Positions 1-5,827 of a stretch of 5,849 nt of DNA are shown here, piece after piece (position 1 is the stretch's first letter; each line of letters opens with the position of its first letter). Position numbers and translations under genes: made by a program. The stretch spans positions 1 through 5,849 of the forward strand of contig USSH01000171.1 in assembly GCA_900557435.1 (NCBI GenBank), in the 5' to 3' direction. Origin of the DNA: an uncultured Coprococcus sp. (GTDB taxonomy: Bacteria; Bacillota; Clostridia; Lachnospirales; Lachnospiraceae). Under the pieces are notes generated by a model. The model ran no database searches, was not told the origin of the DNA, and saw only the letters and a program-made list of their open reading frames with translations.

Positions 1-52
1 CTACGCATTTTACACCTGTTTTATGAAATTTTGCTTGGCTCTGAACAGTTAC

Positions 53-89
53 AAATAATGGAAGGCTGCCGCACCTTCTATTATTTTTT
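53..89 (+). terminator. Intrinsic terminator of an upstream transcript
   Basis: An AT-rich 13-bp stem (53-65 with 74-86, one G-T wobble at 60/79) closes an 8-nt loop and runs straight into a T run at 84-89. The GC-rich top half of the stem (GGAAGG/CCTTCT type) and the trailing Ts fit a Rho-independent terminator read on the plus strand. It would isolate the suf locus from whatever gene ends to the left. Bases 1-52 before it show no coding region I can support. Confidence 0.75.
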
Positions 90-102
90 ATGTATTAACC
101 TA

Positions 103-131
103 TTGACATAGTAGGTAAATGGGAATATCCT
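103..131 (+). promoter_or_regulatory. Sigma-A-type promoter for the rrf2-suf locus
   Basis: A perfect -35 hexamer TTGACA (103-108) is followed 17 nt later by TATCCT (126-131), a 4/6 match to the -10 consensus. Transcription would start near 138, leaving a leader of about 117 nt before the regulator start codon. No comparably good promoter is visible between the regulator gene and sufC, so this may be the only promoter for all six genes. The weak -10 fits a promoter tuned by a regulator. Not experimentally supported. Confidence 0.65.
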
Positions 132-135
132 ATTT
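117..135. promoter_or_regulatory. Candidate Rrf2/IscR-family operator over the -10 box
   Basis: AAATGGGAATATCCTATTT is a 19-bp inverted repeat: arms of 8 bp, 7 of 8 matching, around a 3-bp centre. It covers the whole -10 hexamer (126-131), so a bound dimer would block RNA polymerase. Rrf2-family regulators usually bind dyads of this size, often in front of their own gene. A second, weaker dyad (CCTAT...AGTAGG, 99-115) lies over the -35 box. Assignment to the adjacent regulator is inference from position and symmetry; it does not closely match the E. coli IscR type 1 consensus. Confidence 0.5.
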
Positions 136-160
136 TTGCGAGTCAGATATTGACTTATTA

Positions 161-175
161 CGCCAAAAAATGGCG
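161..175 (+). repeat. Small hairpin in the rrf2 leader
   Basis: CGCCA (161-165) and TGGCG (171-175) form a perfect 5-bp stem around a loop of five A. It lies in the predicted transcribed leader, about 25 nt after the predicted start. No T run follows, so it is not a terminator. Function unknown. Confidence 0.4.
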
Positions 176-215
176 GATGAGGGTGATGACTGGAATGAAC
201 GTATATTTGCGGCAG

Positions 216-231
216 GAGTGTGGTCACACTC
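216..231. repeat. 16-bp palindrome just before the rrf2 ribosome-binding site
   Basis: GAGTGTG (216-222) and CACACTC (225-231) are perfect 7-bp inverted arms around a 2-bp centre (GT). As RNA it would fold as a 6-bp stem with a 4-nt loop, ending 6 nt before the Shine-Dalgarno sequence (238-244). It could be a second protein-binding dyad or an RNA hairpin that affects translation of the regulator. The sequence alone does not decide between these. Confidence 0.5.
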
Positions 232-254
232 ATATGTAAGGAGGACATACAGAT

Positions 255-665
255 ATGGTGATTTCTTCAAAGGGAGAATATGCCCTGAGGGTTATGGCGG
301 ATCTTGCCATAAACCACGACGGCAGATTTATTCCGTTAAAAGAAATAGTTCAGAAAGAGGAGCTGTCCCAGAAGTATCTGGAGAGTATAATGCGCATGCT
401 GTCCAAGGCGAATCTGATAGAGGCAGCCAGTGGACATGGCGGAGGCTATAGACTCAAAAAGGCTCCTGATGAATATACATTGTGGGAGATACTTGAACTC
501 ACGGAAGGTGGGCTTGCGCCTGTGGCATGTATGAAGAACAGCACGATGACGTGTGACAGATCCGAGCAGTGTTACACTCTGCCGATATGGCGAGGGCTGG
601 CTGAGCTGATACAAGATTATTTTAAAAGCAAGACTTTGGCTGATATAGCCAGAAATGTGGAATGA
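255..665 (+). CDS. Rrf2 family transcriptional regulator, IscR-like (predicted Fe-S cluster sensor)
   Basis: Predicted 136-residue DNA-binding regulator. Residues 1-65 form the Rrf2 winged helix-turn-helix: the SKGEYAL start (4-11), the recognition-helix region LSQKYLESIMRML (37-49) and the wing motif GHGGGYRL (60-67). Glu43 falls where E. coli IscR has Glu43, the residue that tunes operator choice. Three cysteines (92, 100, 106) sit where IscR-type proteins bind a cluster, but spacing is C-X7-C-X5-C rather than the C-X5-C-X5-C of E. coli IscR, and the position of the IscR His ligand (three after the last Cys) is Leu109. The protein also lacks the long C-terminal tail of proteobacterial IscR (about 162 residues). 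The ATG has an AAGGAGG ribosome-binding site at 238-244. Sitting first in a suf locus, behind a dyad on the promoter, it most likely controls this operon and itself. A cysteine-metabolism repressor (CymR-like) is the alternative, but CymR lacks the Cys triad. Confidence 0.9.
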   Translation: MVISSKGEYALRVMADLAINHDGRFIPLKEIVQKEELSQKYLESIMRMLSKANLIEAASGHGGGYRLKKAPDEYTLWEILELTEGGLAPVACMKNSTMTCDRSEQCYTLPIWRGLAELIQDYFKSKTLADIARNVE

Positions 666-770
666 GCGGAGTAATACAATATAACAAGATGATCAAAGCT
701 GGACAATTGAAACGTCATATATAGCAGTAAAAAGGCAATTGCCGAGCTGGATATAAAAGGAGGCAGACTG
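666..770 (+). other. Intergenic region between the regulator and sufC
   Basis: This 105-nt gap has no ORF, no terminator-like hairpin plus T run, and no convincing -35/-10 pair; a TATAAC (680-685) lacks a partner -35. It contains a perfect 10-bp palindrome GGCAATTGCC (734-743), a second CAATTG at 704-709, and a direct repeat AGCTGGA (697-703 and 745-751). The sufC ribosome-binding site AAGGAGG lies at 757-763. Read-through from the regulator gene into sufC is the simplest reading. Confidence 0.5.
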
Positions 771-1520
771 ATGTCAGATAAAAAGTTATTGGAAGTTAAG
801 AATTTACATGTTGATGTTGAGGATAAACAGATCCTTCACGGTGTGAACCTGGAGATCGGCAAGGGTGAGACACATGTACTCATGGGACCTAACGGAACCG
901 GAAAGTCAACCCTTGGATATGCACTTATGGGCAATCCTAGATATACAGTCAGAGAGGGCGAGATATGGTTTGACGGCAAAAACATCACAGAGGAGGCTGT
1001 CAATGAGCGTGCAAAGGCAGGAATATTCCTCTCATTCCAGAATCCTCTTGAGGTGCCTGGTGTGACACTCAGCTCATTTATAAGGAATGCCCTTGAGCAG
1101 AAGACCGGCAAGAGAATCCGTCTCTGGGAATTCAAGAAAGAATTAAAAAAGGCAATGGAAGTTCTTGATATGGATGAGTCATATGCGGAAAGAGACCTTA
1201 ATGTGGGATTTTCAGGTGGTGAGAAGAAGAAGGCTGAGATACTCCAGCTTCTGATGCTCAAGCCGTCACTGGCGATCCTTGACGAGACAGATTCAGGACT
1301 TGATGTTGATGCAGTCCGTACAGTATCAGCAGGTATCGAGGAATACCAGAAGAACTGCAAGGGAAGTCTGCTTATCATCACACACAGCACCAAGATCCTT
1401 GAGTCGCTCACCGTTGACTACACACATGTCATGGTTGAGGGCAAGATCATAGAGACTGGTGATGCATCACTTGTGGACAAGATCAACGAGTCTGGATTTG
1501 CAGAGTATGAGGCTAAGTAG
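771..1520 (+). CDS. sufC: Fe-S cluster assembly ATPase SufC
   Basis: Soluble ABC-type ATPase (249 residues, normal SufC length) that binds SufB and SufD as SufB-SufC2-SufD and uses ATP to reshape the scaffold during cluster assembly; it is not a transporter. Visible motifs in order: Walker A GPNGTGKST (39-47), Q-loop FQNP (Gln90) followed by the SufC-typical LEVPGV (93-98), ABC signature FSGGEKKK (147-154), Walker B LAILDE (167-172) with catalytic Glu172, D-loop SGLD (175-178), and H-loop His205. No membrane segments. The start is well fixed by AAGGAGG (757-763), 7 nt before ATG, the best-placed ribosome-binding site in the operon. SufC is needed at two copies per complex, so strong initiation makes sense, though that link is inference. 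All catalytic residues are present. Confidence 0.97.
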   Translation: MSDKKLLEVKNLHVDVEDKQILHGVNLEIGKGETHVLMGPNGTGKSTLGYALMGNPRYTVREGEIWFDGKNITEEAVNERAKAGIFLSFQNPLEVPGVTLSSFIRNALEQKTGKRIRLWEFKKELKKAMEVLDMDESYAERDLNVGFSGGEKKKAEILQLLMLKPSLAILDETDSGLDVDAVRTVSAGIEEYQKNCKGSLLIITHSTKILESLTVDYTHVMVEGKIIETGDASLVDKINESGFAEYEAK

Positions 1521-1590
1521 AGGAAGCACGCTGATGTGCGCGCAGGTCAACAAACTATGTTTGATGACATATAATGAAAGGATATAGAAG

Positions 1591-2997
1591 ATGAAGGAAA
1601 AGACATATGTAGAGGACATAGACAGAAATATATATGACTTCAAGTATGACGACAAGGATGCCTACAAGCTTAAAGCTGGTCTCACACCTGAGATAGTTGA
1701 GCAGCTTTCAAAGGAGAAGCATGATCCGGCATGGATGCAGAATTTCAGACTTGAGTCTTTACAGATATACAACAATATGCAGGTGCCTGACTGGGGTCCA
1801 TCCATCGAGGGGCTGGATATTGACAATATAGTTACTTACGTAAGACCAAATACCAAGATGAAGGGCAGTTGGGATGAGGTTCCTGAGGATATCAAGGATA
1901 CATTTGAGAGACTTGGAATCCCTCAGGCTGAGAGAAAATCCCTTGCGGGAGTTGGCGCACAGTACGATTCAGAGCTCGTATACCACAATGTCCGTCAGGA
2001 GGTTGCGGATATGGGAGTTGTGTACACTGATATGGAGAGTGCACTCACAGGTGAGTATGCAGACATGGTGCAGAAGCATTTCATGAAGCTTGTCACCCCT
2101 CATGATCACAAATTTGCAGCGCTTCACGGAGCTGTGTGGTCAGGCGGTTCATTTGTATATGTGCCACCTGGAGTAAAGGTTGAGATCCCACTTCAGTCGT
2201 ATTTCAGACTTAATGCAGCGGGCGCAGGTCAGTTCGAGCACACACTCATCATCGTCGATGAGGGGGCAGACCTCCACTTTATAGAGGGCTGTTCAGCGCC
2301 GAAGTATAATGTGGCGAACCTTCACGCAGGTTGTGTGGAGTTGTTTGTCGGCAAGAACGCAAAGCTCAGATATTCAACCATAGAGAACTGGTCCAAGAAC
2401 ATGTACAACCTGAACACCAAGAGAGCCCGCGTTGAAGAGGGTGGAACCATCGAGTGGGTATCGGGTTCATTTGGATCACATGTGTCATACCTTTACCCGA
2501 TGAGCGTGCTCAAAGGAAAGGGTGCCAAGATGGAGTTCACCGGAGTTACATTTGCCGGTAAGGGACAGAACCTTGACACAGGAGCGAAGGTAGTTCATGC
2601 GGCACCTGACACAAGCTCATATATCAACACAAAGTCTATCTCGAAGGATGGCGGTATAAGTACATTCCGTTCGTCTGTTGTAGTTACTAAGGAGGCAGAG
2701 AACTCCAAGGCGGCGGTATCATGCCAGTCGCTTATGCTCGATTCGATATCACGTTCGGACACAATACCGGCCATGGATATCAGAACCAAGAAGGTCAATG
2801 TGGGACATGAGGCACAGATAGGAAGCATCAGTGACGAGGCTGTGTTCTACCTGATGTCCAGAGGAATGAGTGAAGAAGACGCGAGAGCATGTATCGTCAG
2901 TGGATTTGCAGACAACGTATCGAAGGAGCTGCCGCTCGAGTATGCTCTTGAGATGAACAACCTCATCCGTCTTGAGATGAAGGGCAGCATAGGTTAA
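1591..2997 (+). CDS. sufB: Fe-S cluster assembly scaffold protein SufB
   Basis: Core scaffold subunit (468 residues, usual SufB length) of the SufBC2D complex, where nascent clusters are built. It has an N-terminal helical part (about 1-110), a long beta-helix core with many Gly/Ser/Val repeats (about 170-400), and a C-terminal helical SufC-binding part (about 410-468). EGCSAPKYN (232-240) carries Cys234, matching E. coli Cys254. SCQSLMLD (377-384) carries Cys378, matching E. coli Cys405, the proposed assembly site. GHEAQIG (405-411) carries His406 and Glu407, matching the His433/Glu434 pair near the SufD interface. Cys248 and Cys434 are extra. The ending SGFADNVSKELPLEYALE (437-454) is highly typical of SufB. 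The gap after sufC is 70 nt, with a modest AAAGGA site at 1577-1582, and sufD follows after 13 nt. It is SufB and not SufD because of the Cys/His/Glu set and length. Confidence 0.97.
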   Translation: MKEKTYVEDIDRNIYDFKYDDKDAYKLKAGLTPEIVEQLSKEKHDPAWMQNFRLESLQIYNNMQVPDWGPSIEGLDIDNIVTYVRPNTKMKGSWDEVPEDIKDTFERLGIPQAERKSLAGVGAQYDSELVYHNVRQEVADMGVVYTDMESALTGEYADMVQKHFMKLVTPHDHKFAALHGAVWSGGSFVYVPPGVKVEIPLQSYFRLNAAGAGQFEHTLIIVDEGADLHFIEGCSAPKYNVANLHAGCVELFVGKNAKLRYSTIENWSKNMYNLNTKRARVEEGGTIEWVSGSFGSHVSYLYPMSVLKGKGAKMEFTGVTFAGKGQNLDTGAKVVHAAPDTSSYINTKSISKDGGISTFRSSVVVTKEAENSKAAVSCQSLMLDSISRSDTIPAMDIRTKKVNVGHEAQIGSISDEAVFYLMSRGMSEEDARACIVSGFADNVSKELPLEYALEMNNLIRLEMKGSIG

Positions 2998-3010
2998 GGA
3001 GGTTCGTGAC

Positions 3011-4078
3011 ATGGAGAACAATAACGAGATGAAGATCAACAAGCTCCCGGCAAAGACATGGTACTGGCTTCGCATGAACGACACAGCACTTAACTGGAAT
3101 CCGGACATGGCGGGATGCAGTGTGAAGATAGATGGCGGAAAGAAAACTGACAAGCAGGCTTCTGATTTCGATGGAATAGAGACTGGTGCAGGAAGAGATG
3201 CAGACGTGCTCTTTGCGCAGCAGGCTGCAGGCGGTGTACTTGTTGCGGACGAGACCAATAAAGGACAGACAGTGCATGTGCTGATAAATGGAACCGGGGC
3301 AAATGGCAGCAGCGGTTATGTGAATGTTCAGGCAGACGCTGGTTCGGACATGACGGTCATAGAGACATTTGGCGAGAATGCAGAGGGCGGCAGCCTGGCA
3401 TTCCGTACACGCTTTAATATAGAGAAGGATGCACATATACGTCTTGTGCAGATATTTATGCAGGATGAGAACACAACAATACTCAACGATGTGGGAAGTG
3501 AGTGCGCGGAGAATGGACAGTTTGACGTGCTGCAGATATTCATCGGCAAGGGCAATCTGTACAACGGCGTGAGAACAGAACTTATTGGCAAGCATGCATC
3601 AACCAACATGGATATAGGTTATCTTGGACAGAAGAAACAGATAATAGATATCAACCTTGTGGTTAACCATATAGGCAAGAAGACCAACTGCAGCATACAG
3701 GTGGATGGAACACTTAAGGATGCTGCTGAGAAGATATTCAGAGGTTCGATAGATTTCAAGACAGGTTCATCGGGTTCGAAGGGTGCTGAGACAGAGAATG
3801 TACTGCTTCTCGGTGATGATGTGGTGAACAAAACTATACCACTCATCCTCTGTGCAGAGGAGAATGTTGAGGGCTCACATGGAGCGACCATCGGTGAGCT
3901 TGATGAGGATACATTGTTCTATTTCGCATCAAGGGGAATCGATATGGAGACAGCTGAGGACATGATGACCAAGGGCAAGATGGAGGTCCTCTACCGCAAG
4001 ATCCAGGACGAGAACACAGAGAAGCTGGTGGAGAAGCAGCTTGCGGAGGTAATGGAATATGACAGACAGGAATTATAG
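3011..4078 (+). CDS. sufD: Fe-S cluster assembly protein SufD
   Basis: SufB paralogue that pairs with SufB in the SufBC2D scaffold. At 355 residues it is shorter than E. coli SufD (about 423), mainly through a reduced N-terminal region, a form common in Clostridia. Visible hallmarks: the N-terminal KLPAKTWYWLRMN (11-23), a beta-helix core (about 75-270), and GSHGATIGELDEDTLFYFASRGI (288-310), whose His290 matches E. coli SufD His360, the residue facing the SufB site. E. coli SufD has Cys two residues before this His; here it is Gly288, while a Cys lies further up at 281. The C-terminal part (about 320-350) is charged and helical, as expected for SufC binding. The AAGGAGG site (2996-3002) overlaps the sufB stop codon, so translation is probably coupled. 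sufS begins inside the last codons. Confidence 0.94.
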   Translation: MENNNEMKINKLPAKTWYWLRMNDTALNWNPDMAGCSVKIDGGKKTDKQASDFDGIETGAGRDADVLFAQQAAGGVLVADETNKGQTVHVLINGTGANGSSGYVNVQADAGSDMTVIETFGENAEGGSLAFRTRFNIEKDAHIRLVQIFMQDENTTILNDVGSECAENGQFDVLQIFIGKGNLYNGVRTELIGKHASTNMDIGYLGQKKQIIDINLVVNHIGKKTNCSIQVDGTLKDAAEKIFRGSIDFKTGSSGSKGAETENVLLLGDDVVNKTIPLILCAEENVEGSHGATIGELDEDTLFYFASRGIDMETAEDMMTKGKMEVLYRKIQDENTEKLVEKQLAEVMEYDRQEL

Positions 4079-5276
4079 AGAGGATTTTCCTCTACTGAGG
4101 AATAACGATACAGCGTATATAGACAATGCAGCCACAGCGCAGAAACCACAGGTGGTCATAGACGCTGAGAGAGAGTTTTACGAGAAGAGTAATGCGAATC
4201 CGCTCAGAGGTTTCTATCCACTCAGTCTTGAGGCTACAGAGAAGTATGAGAGTGCCAGAAAGGTTGTGAGAGATTTCATCCATGCGGATTCCGAGAAGGA
4301 AATAATCTTCACAAGGAACACCACGGAGAGCCTTAATCTTGTGGCATACAGCTATGCACTTAACAACCTGAAAGCCGGCGACGAGATAGCGGTCACCATC
4401 ATGGAGCACCACAGCAATATGCTTCCATGGCAGATGGCAGCCAGAGTCACAGGCGCAACTCTCAGATATCTCGACTGTGAGAAGGATGGAACGTTGACTG
4501 ACGAGACCATCAATGCCGGCATCAACGAGCACACAAAATTGCTTGCAGTGGGACATGTGTCAAATGTCCTTGGCTGCGTGAATCCGGTCAGAAAGATGGC
4601 TGACAGGGCGCACAGCTTTGGCGCGGTTGTCGTAGTTGACGGTGCGCAGAGCACACCGCATATGACTATAGATGTGCATGAGCTTGGCGCTGATTTCTTT
4701 GCATTTTCAGGTCATAAGCTGATGGGACCTATGGGAATAGGCGTGTTATACGGAAGACAGGAGCTGCTTGACGCTATGCCACCATTTATGTCAGGCGGAG
4801 AGATGATAGATTCGGTTTCAAGGGATGGCGCTGTATATGCTGAACTTCCACACAAGTTTGAGGCTGGTACGGTAAATGCAGCAGGCGCTGTGGGACTTGC
4901 TGCCGCAATAGGATACATCAAAGAGATTGGATTTGACTATATAGAAAAGAGAGAGTTAGAGCTTACCACCCGTGCCATGGAGGGACTTGCAAAGCTTCCT
5001 CATGTGCATGTGATCGGCTCAGATAAGCCAGAGAATCACACAGGAATAGTGGCGTTCACAATAGACAATGTACACCCGCATGATGTCAGCGAGATCATGG
5101 CTGCGGATGGAATAGATGTGAGAGCAGGACATCACTGCGCACAGCCGCTGCTCGTACACCTCGGCGTGTACAATACGACAAGGGCAAGCTTTATGTTCTA
5201 CAATACGGATGAAGAAGTTGATGCATTTGTGGAGAGTGTTGCAAATGTGAGAAGGAGAATGGGATATGCAGAATAA
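4059..5276 (+). CDS. sufS: Cysteine desulfurase SufS (PLP-dependent, NifS-like group II)
   Basis: Converts L-cysteine to L-alanine and leaves the sulfur as a persulfide on a catalytic cysteine; the sulfur goes to SufU. The protein has 405 residues, normal for SufS. Visible sites: IDNAATAQKP (21-30), EHHSN (116-120) for ring stacking on PLP, VDGAQS (193-198) with Asp194 and Gln197, the Schiff-base lysine Lys220 in SGHK, and FEAGT (267-271). RAGHHCAQP (355-363) carries catalytic Cys360. His341 in HPHD lies 19 residues before the Cys, as does His342 in B. subtilis SufS, which takes part in zinc exchange with SufU. Unusually, the motif usually read NVHRGVH is NPLRGFY here (47-53): the Arg remains but both His are gone. 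The ATG overlaps sufD by 20 nt, with GGAGG at 4045-4049, so coupling is likely. A selenocysteine lyase label would be a database synonym; the operon supports SufS. Confidence 0.96.
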   Translation: MTDRNYREDFPLLRNNDTAYIDNAATAQKPQVVIDAEREFYEKSNANPLRGFYPLSLEATEKYESARKVVRDFIHADSEKEIIFTRNTTESLNLVAYSYALNNLKAGDEIAVTIMEHHSNMLPWQMAARVTGATLRYLDCEKDGTLTDETINAGINEHTKLLAVGHVSNVLGCVNPVRKMADRAHSFGAVVVVDGAQSTPHMTIDVHELGADFFAFSGHKLMGPMGIGVLYGRQELLDAMPPFMSGGEMIDSVSRDGAVYAELPHKFEAGTVNAAGAVGLAAAIGYIKEIGFDYIEKRELELTTRAMEGLAKLPHVHVIGSDKPENHTGIVAFTIDNVHPHDVSEIMAADGIDVRAGHHCAQPLLVHLGVYNTTRASFMFYNTDEEVDAFVESVANVRRRMGYAE

Positions 5277-5706
5277 TATTCAGAACAGGAATTTTTATAA
5301 TGAGATCCTTACAGAGCACAATATGCGTCCTGAATTCAAATATGATCTTCCAGCGGCAAATGTAGTTCTGGAGGGAGTTAATCCAAACTGCGGTGATGAC
5401 ATCTGGCTCAAGCTCAAGGTTGAGAATGGAGTCATCGAGGACGGATCATTTGTGGGAGACGGATGCGCCATATCGCAGGCATCGGCAGATATAATGCTTG
5501 GAATGATCATTGGAAAGACTAAGGAAGAGGCCTTGGAGCTTGGACAGCTCTTCCTTAAGATGATACAGGGTGAGGCGACAGATGAGGAGATAGACAAGCT
5601 TGAGGAGGCATCAGCGCTCAAGGATATAGCGCATATGCCGGCAAGGGTAAAGTGTGCGGTCCTCGGATGGCACACCCTTGAAGAAGCGCTGAAGAAGGCA
5701 GAGTAG
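5266..5706 (+). CDS. sufU: SufU-type zinc-dependent sulfurtransferase (Fe-S assembly protein)
   Basis: Small IscU-fold protein (146 residues) that accepts persulfide sulfur from SufS and carries it to the SufBC2D scaffold. Zinc ligands of the B. subtilis protein are all present: Cys42 and Asp44 in NPNCGDD (39-45), Cys67 in GDGCAIS (65-71), and Cys130 in PARVKCAVL (125-133), with the conserved Arg127. Residues about 75-105 hold the extra helical stretch that separates SufU from IscU, and the IscU active-site His before the last Cys is absent, so this is a sulfur carrier and not an IscU scaffold. The start overlaps sufS by 11 nt, with AAGGAG at 5252-5257, 8 nt before ATG. It is the last gene of the operon. 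NifU-like annotations would refer to the same fold. Confidence 0.95.
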   Translation: MQNNIQNRNFYNEILTEHNMRPEFKYDLPAANVVLEGVNPNCGDDIWLKLKVENGVIEDGSFVGDGCAISQASADIMLGMIIGKTKEEALELGQLFLKMIQGEATDEEIDKLEEASALKDIAHMPARVKCAVLGWHTLEEALKKAE

Positions 5707-5737
5707 AATTTCTTTATCTGCATCTTAACTATAGGCA

Positions 5738-5746
5738 TGATATACT
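5738..5746 (+). promoter_or_regulatory. Possible extended -10 promoter element
   Basis: TGATATACT fits the extended -10 pattern TGnTATAAT at 8 of 9 positions including the free base. No good -35 lies 16-18 nt upstream. Transcription would start near 5753, just before the stem-loop at 5761. This could be chance in AT-rich DNA. Confidence 0.25.
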
Positions 5747-5760
5747 TCACTTGAATGTGT

Positions 5761-5827
5761 GAAAGCGGGCGCCGCTGGTAGAATCTATGTCGTTTGTGAC
5801 ATAAGGTGTACTGGTGGCGCTTTCTTT
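5761..5827 (+). terminator. Long nested stem-loop after sufU, probable operon terminator
   Basis: GAAAGCG (5761-5767) pairs perfectly with CGCTTTC (5818-5824). After a 4-nt bulge, CCGCTGGTA (5772-5780) pairs with TACTGGTGG (5809-5817) using three G-U wobbles. Inside, TATGTC (5786-5791) and GACATA (5798-5803) form a perfect 6-bp hairpin. A short TTT follows at 5825-5827. It stands 54 nt after the sufU stop, in the right place to end the operon. The structure is larger and the T run shorter than in a standard terminator, so a structured leader or small RNA is an alternative. The last 22 bases show nothing I can name. Confidence 0.5.

Noticed and set aside
150..178. Second promoter starting at TTGACT (150-155)
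   Set aside because: At 16-18 nt spacing there is no -10-like hexamer, only GC-rich sequence around 173-178.
836..1411. Long antisense ORF opposite sufC (191 codons)
   Set aside because: Fully inside a certain SufC gene, low-complexity Ser/Arg/Leu composition, no ribosome-binding site; a mirror effect of sufC codon use.
1526..1571. Small hairpins in the sufC-sufB gap (GCAC/GTGC at 1526-1539; TATGT/ACATA at 1556-1571)
   Set aside because: Stems of 4-5 bp with no T run; expected by chance and not enough for a terminator or attenuator.
2749..3595. Antisense ORFs across the sufB end and sufD (169 and 210 codons)
   Set aside because: They cover two well-identified genes, are Cys/His/Ser-rich without domain motifs, and no promoter or ribosome-binding site is visible.
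4092..4556. Antisense ORF opposite sufS (154 codons)
   Set aside because: Opposite a certain SufS gene, with no recognisable protein motif.
5295..5750. Antisense ORF opposite sufU (151 codons)
   Set aside because: Mirror of sufU codons with Ser-rich composition; no motif and no convincing start context.
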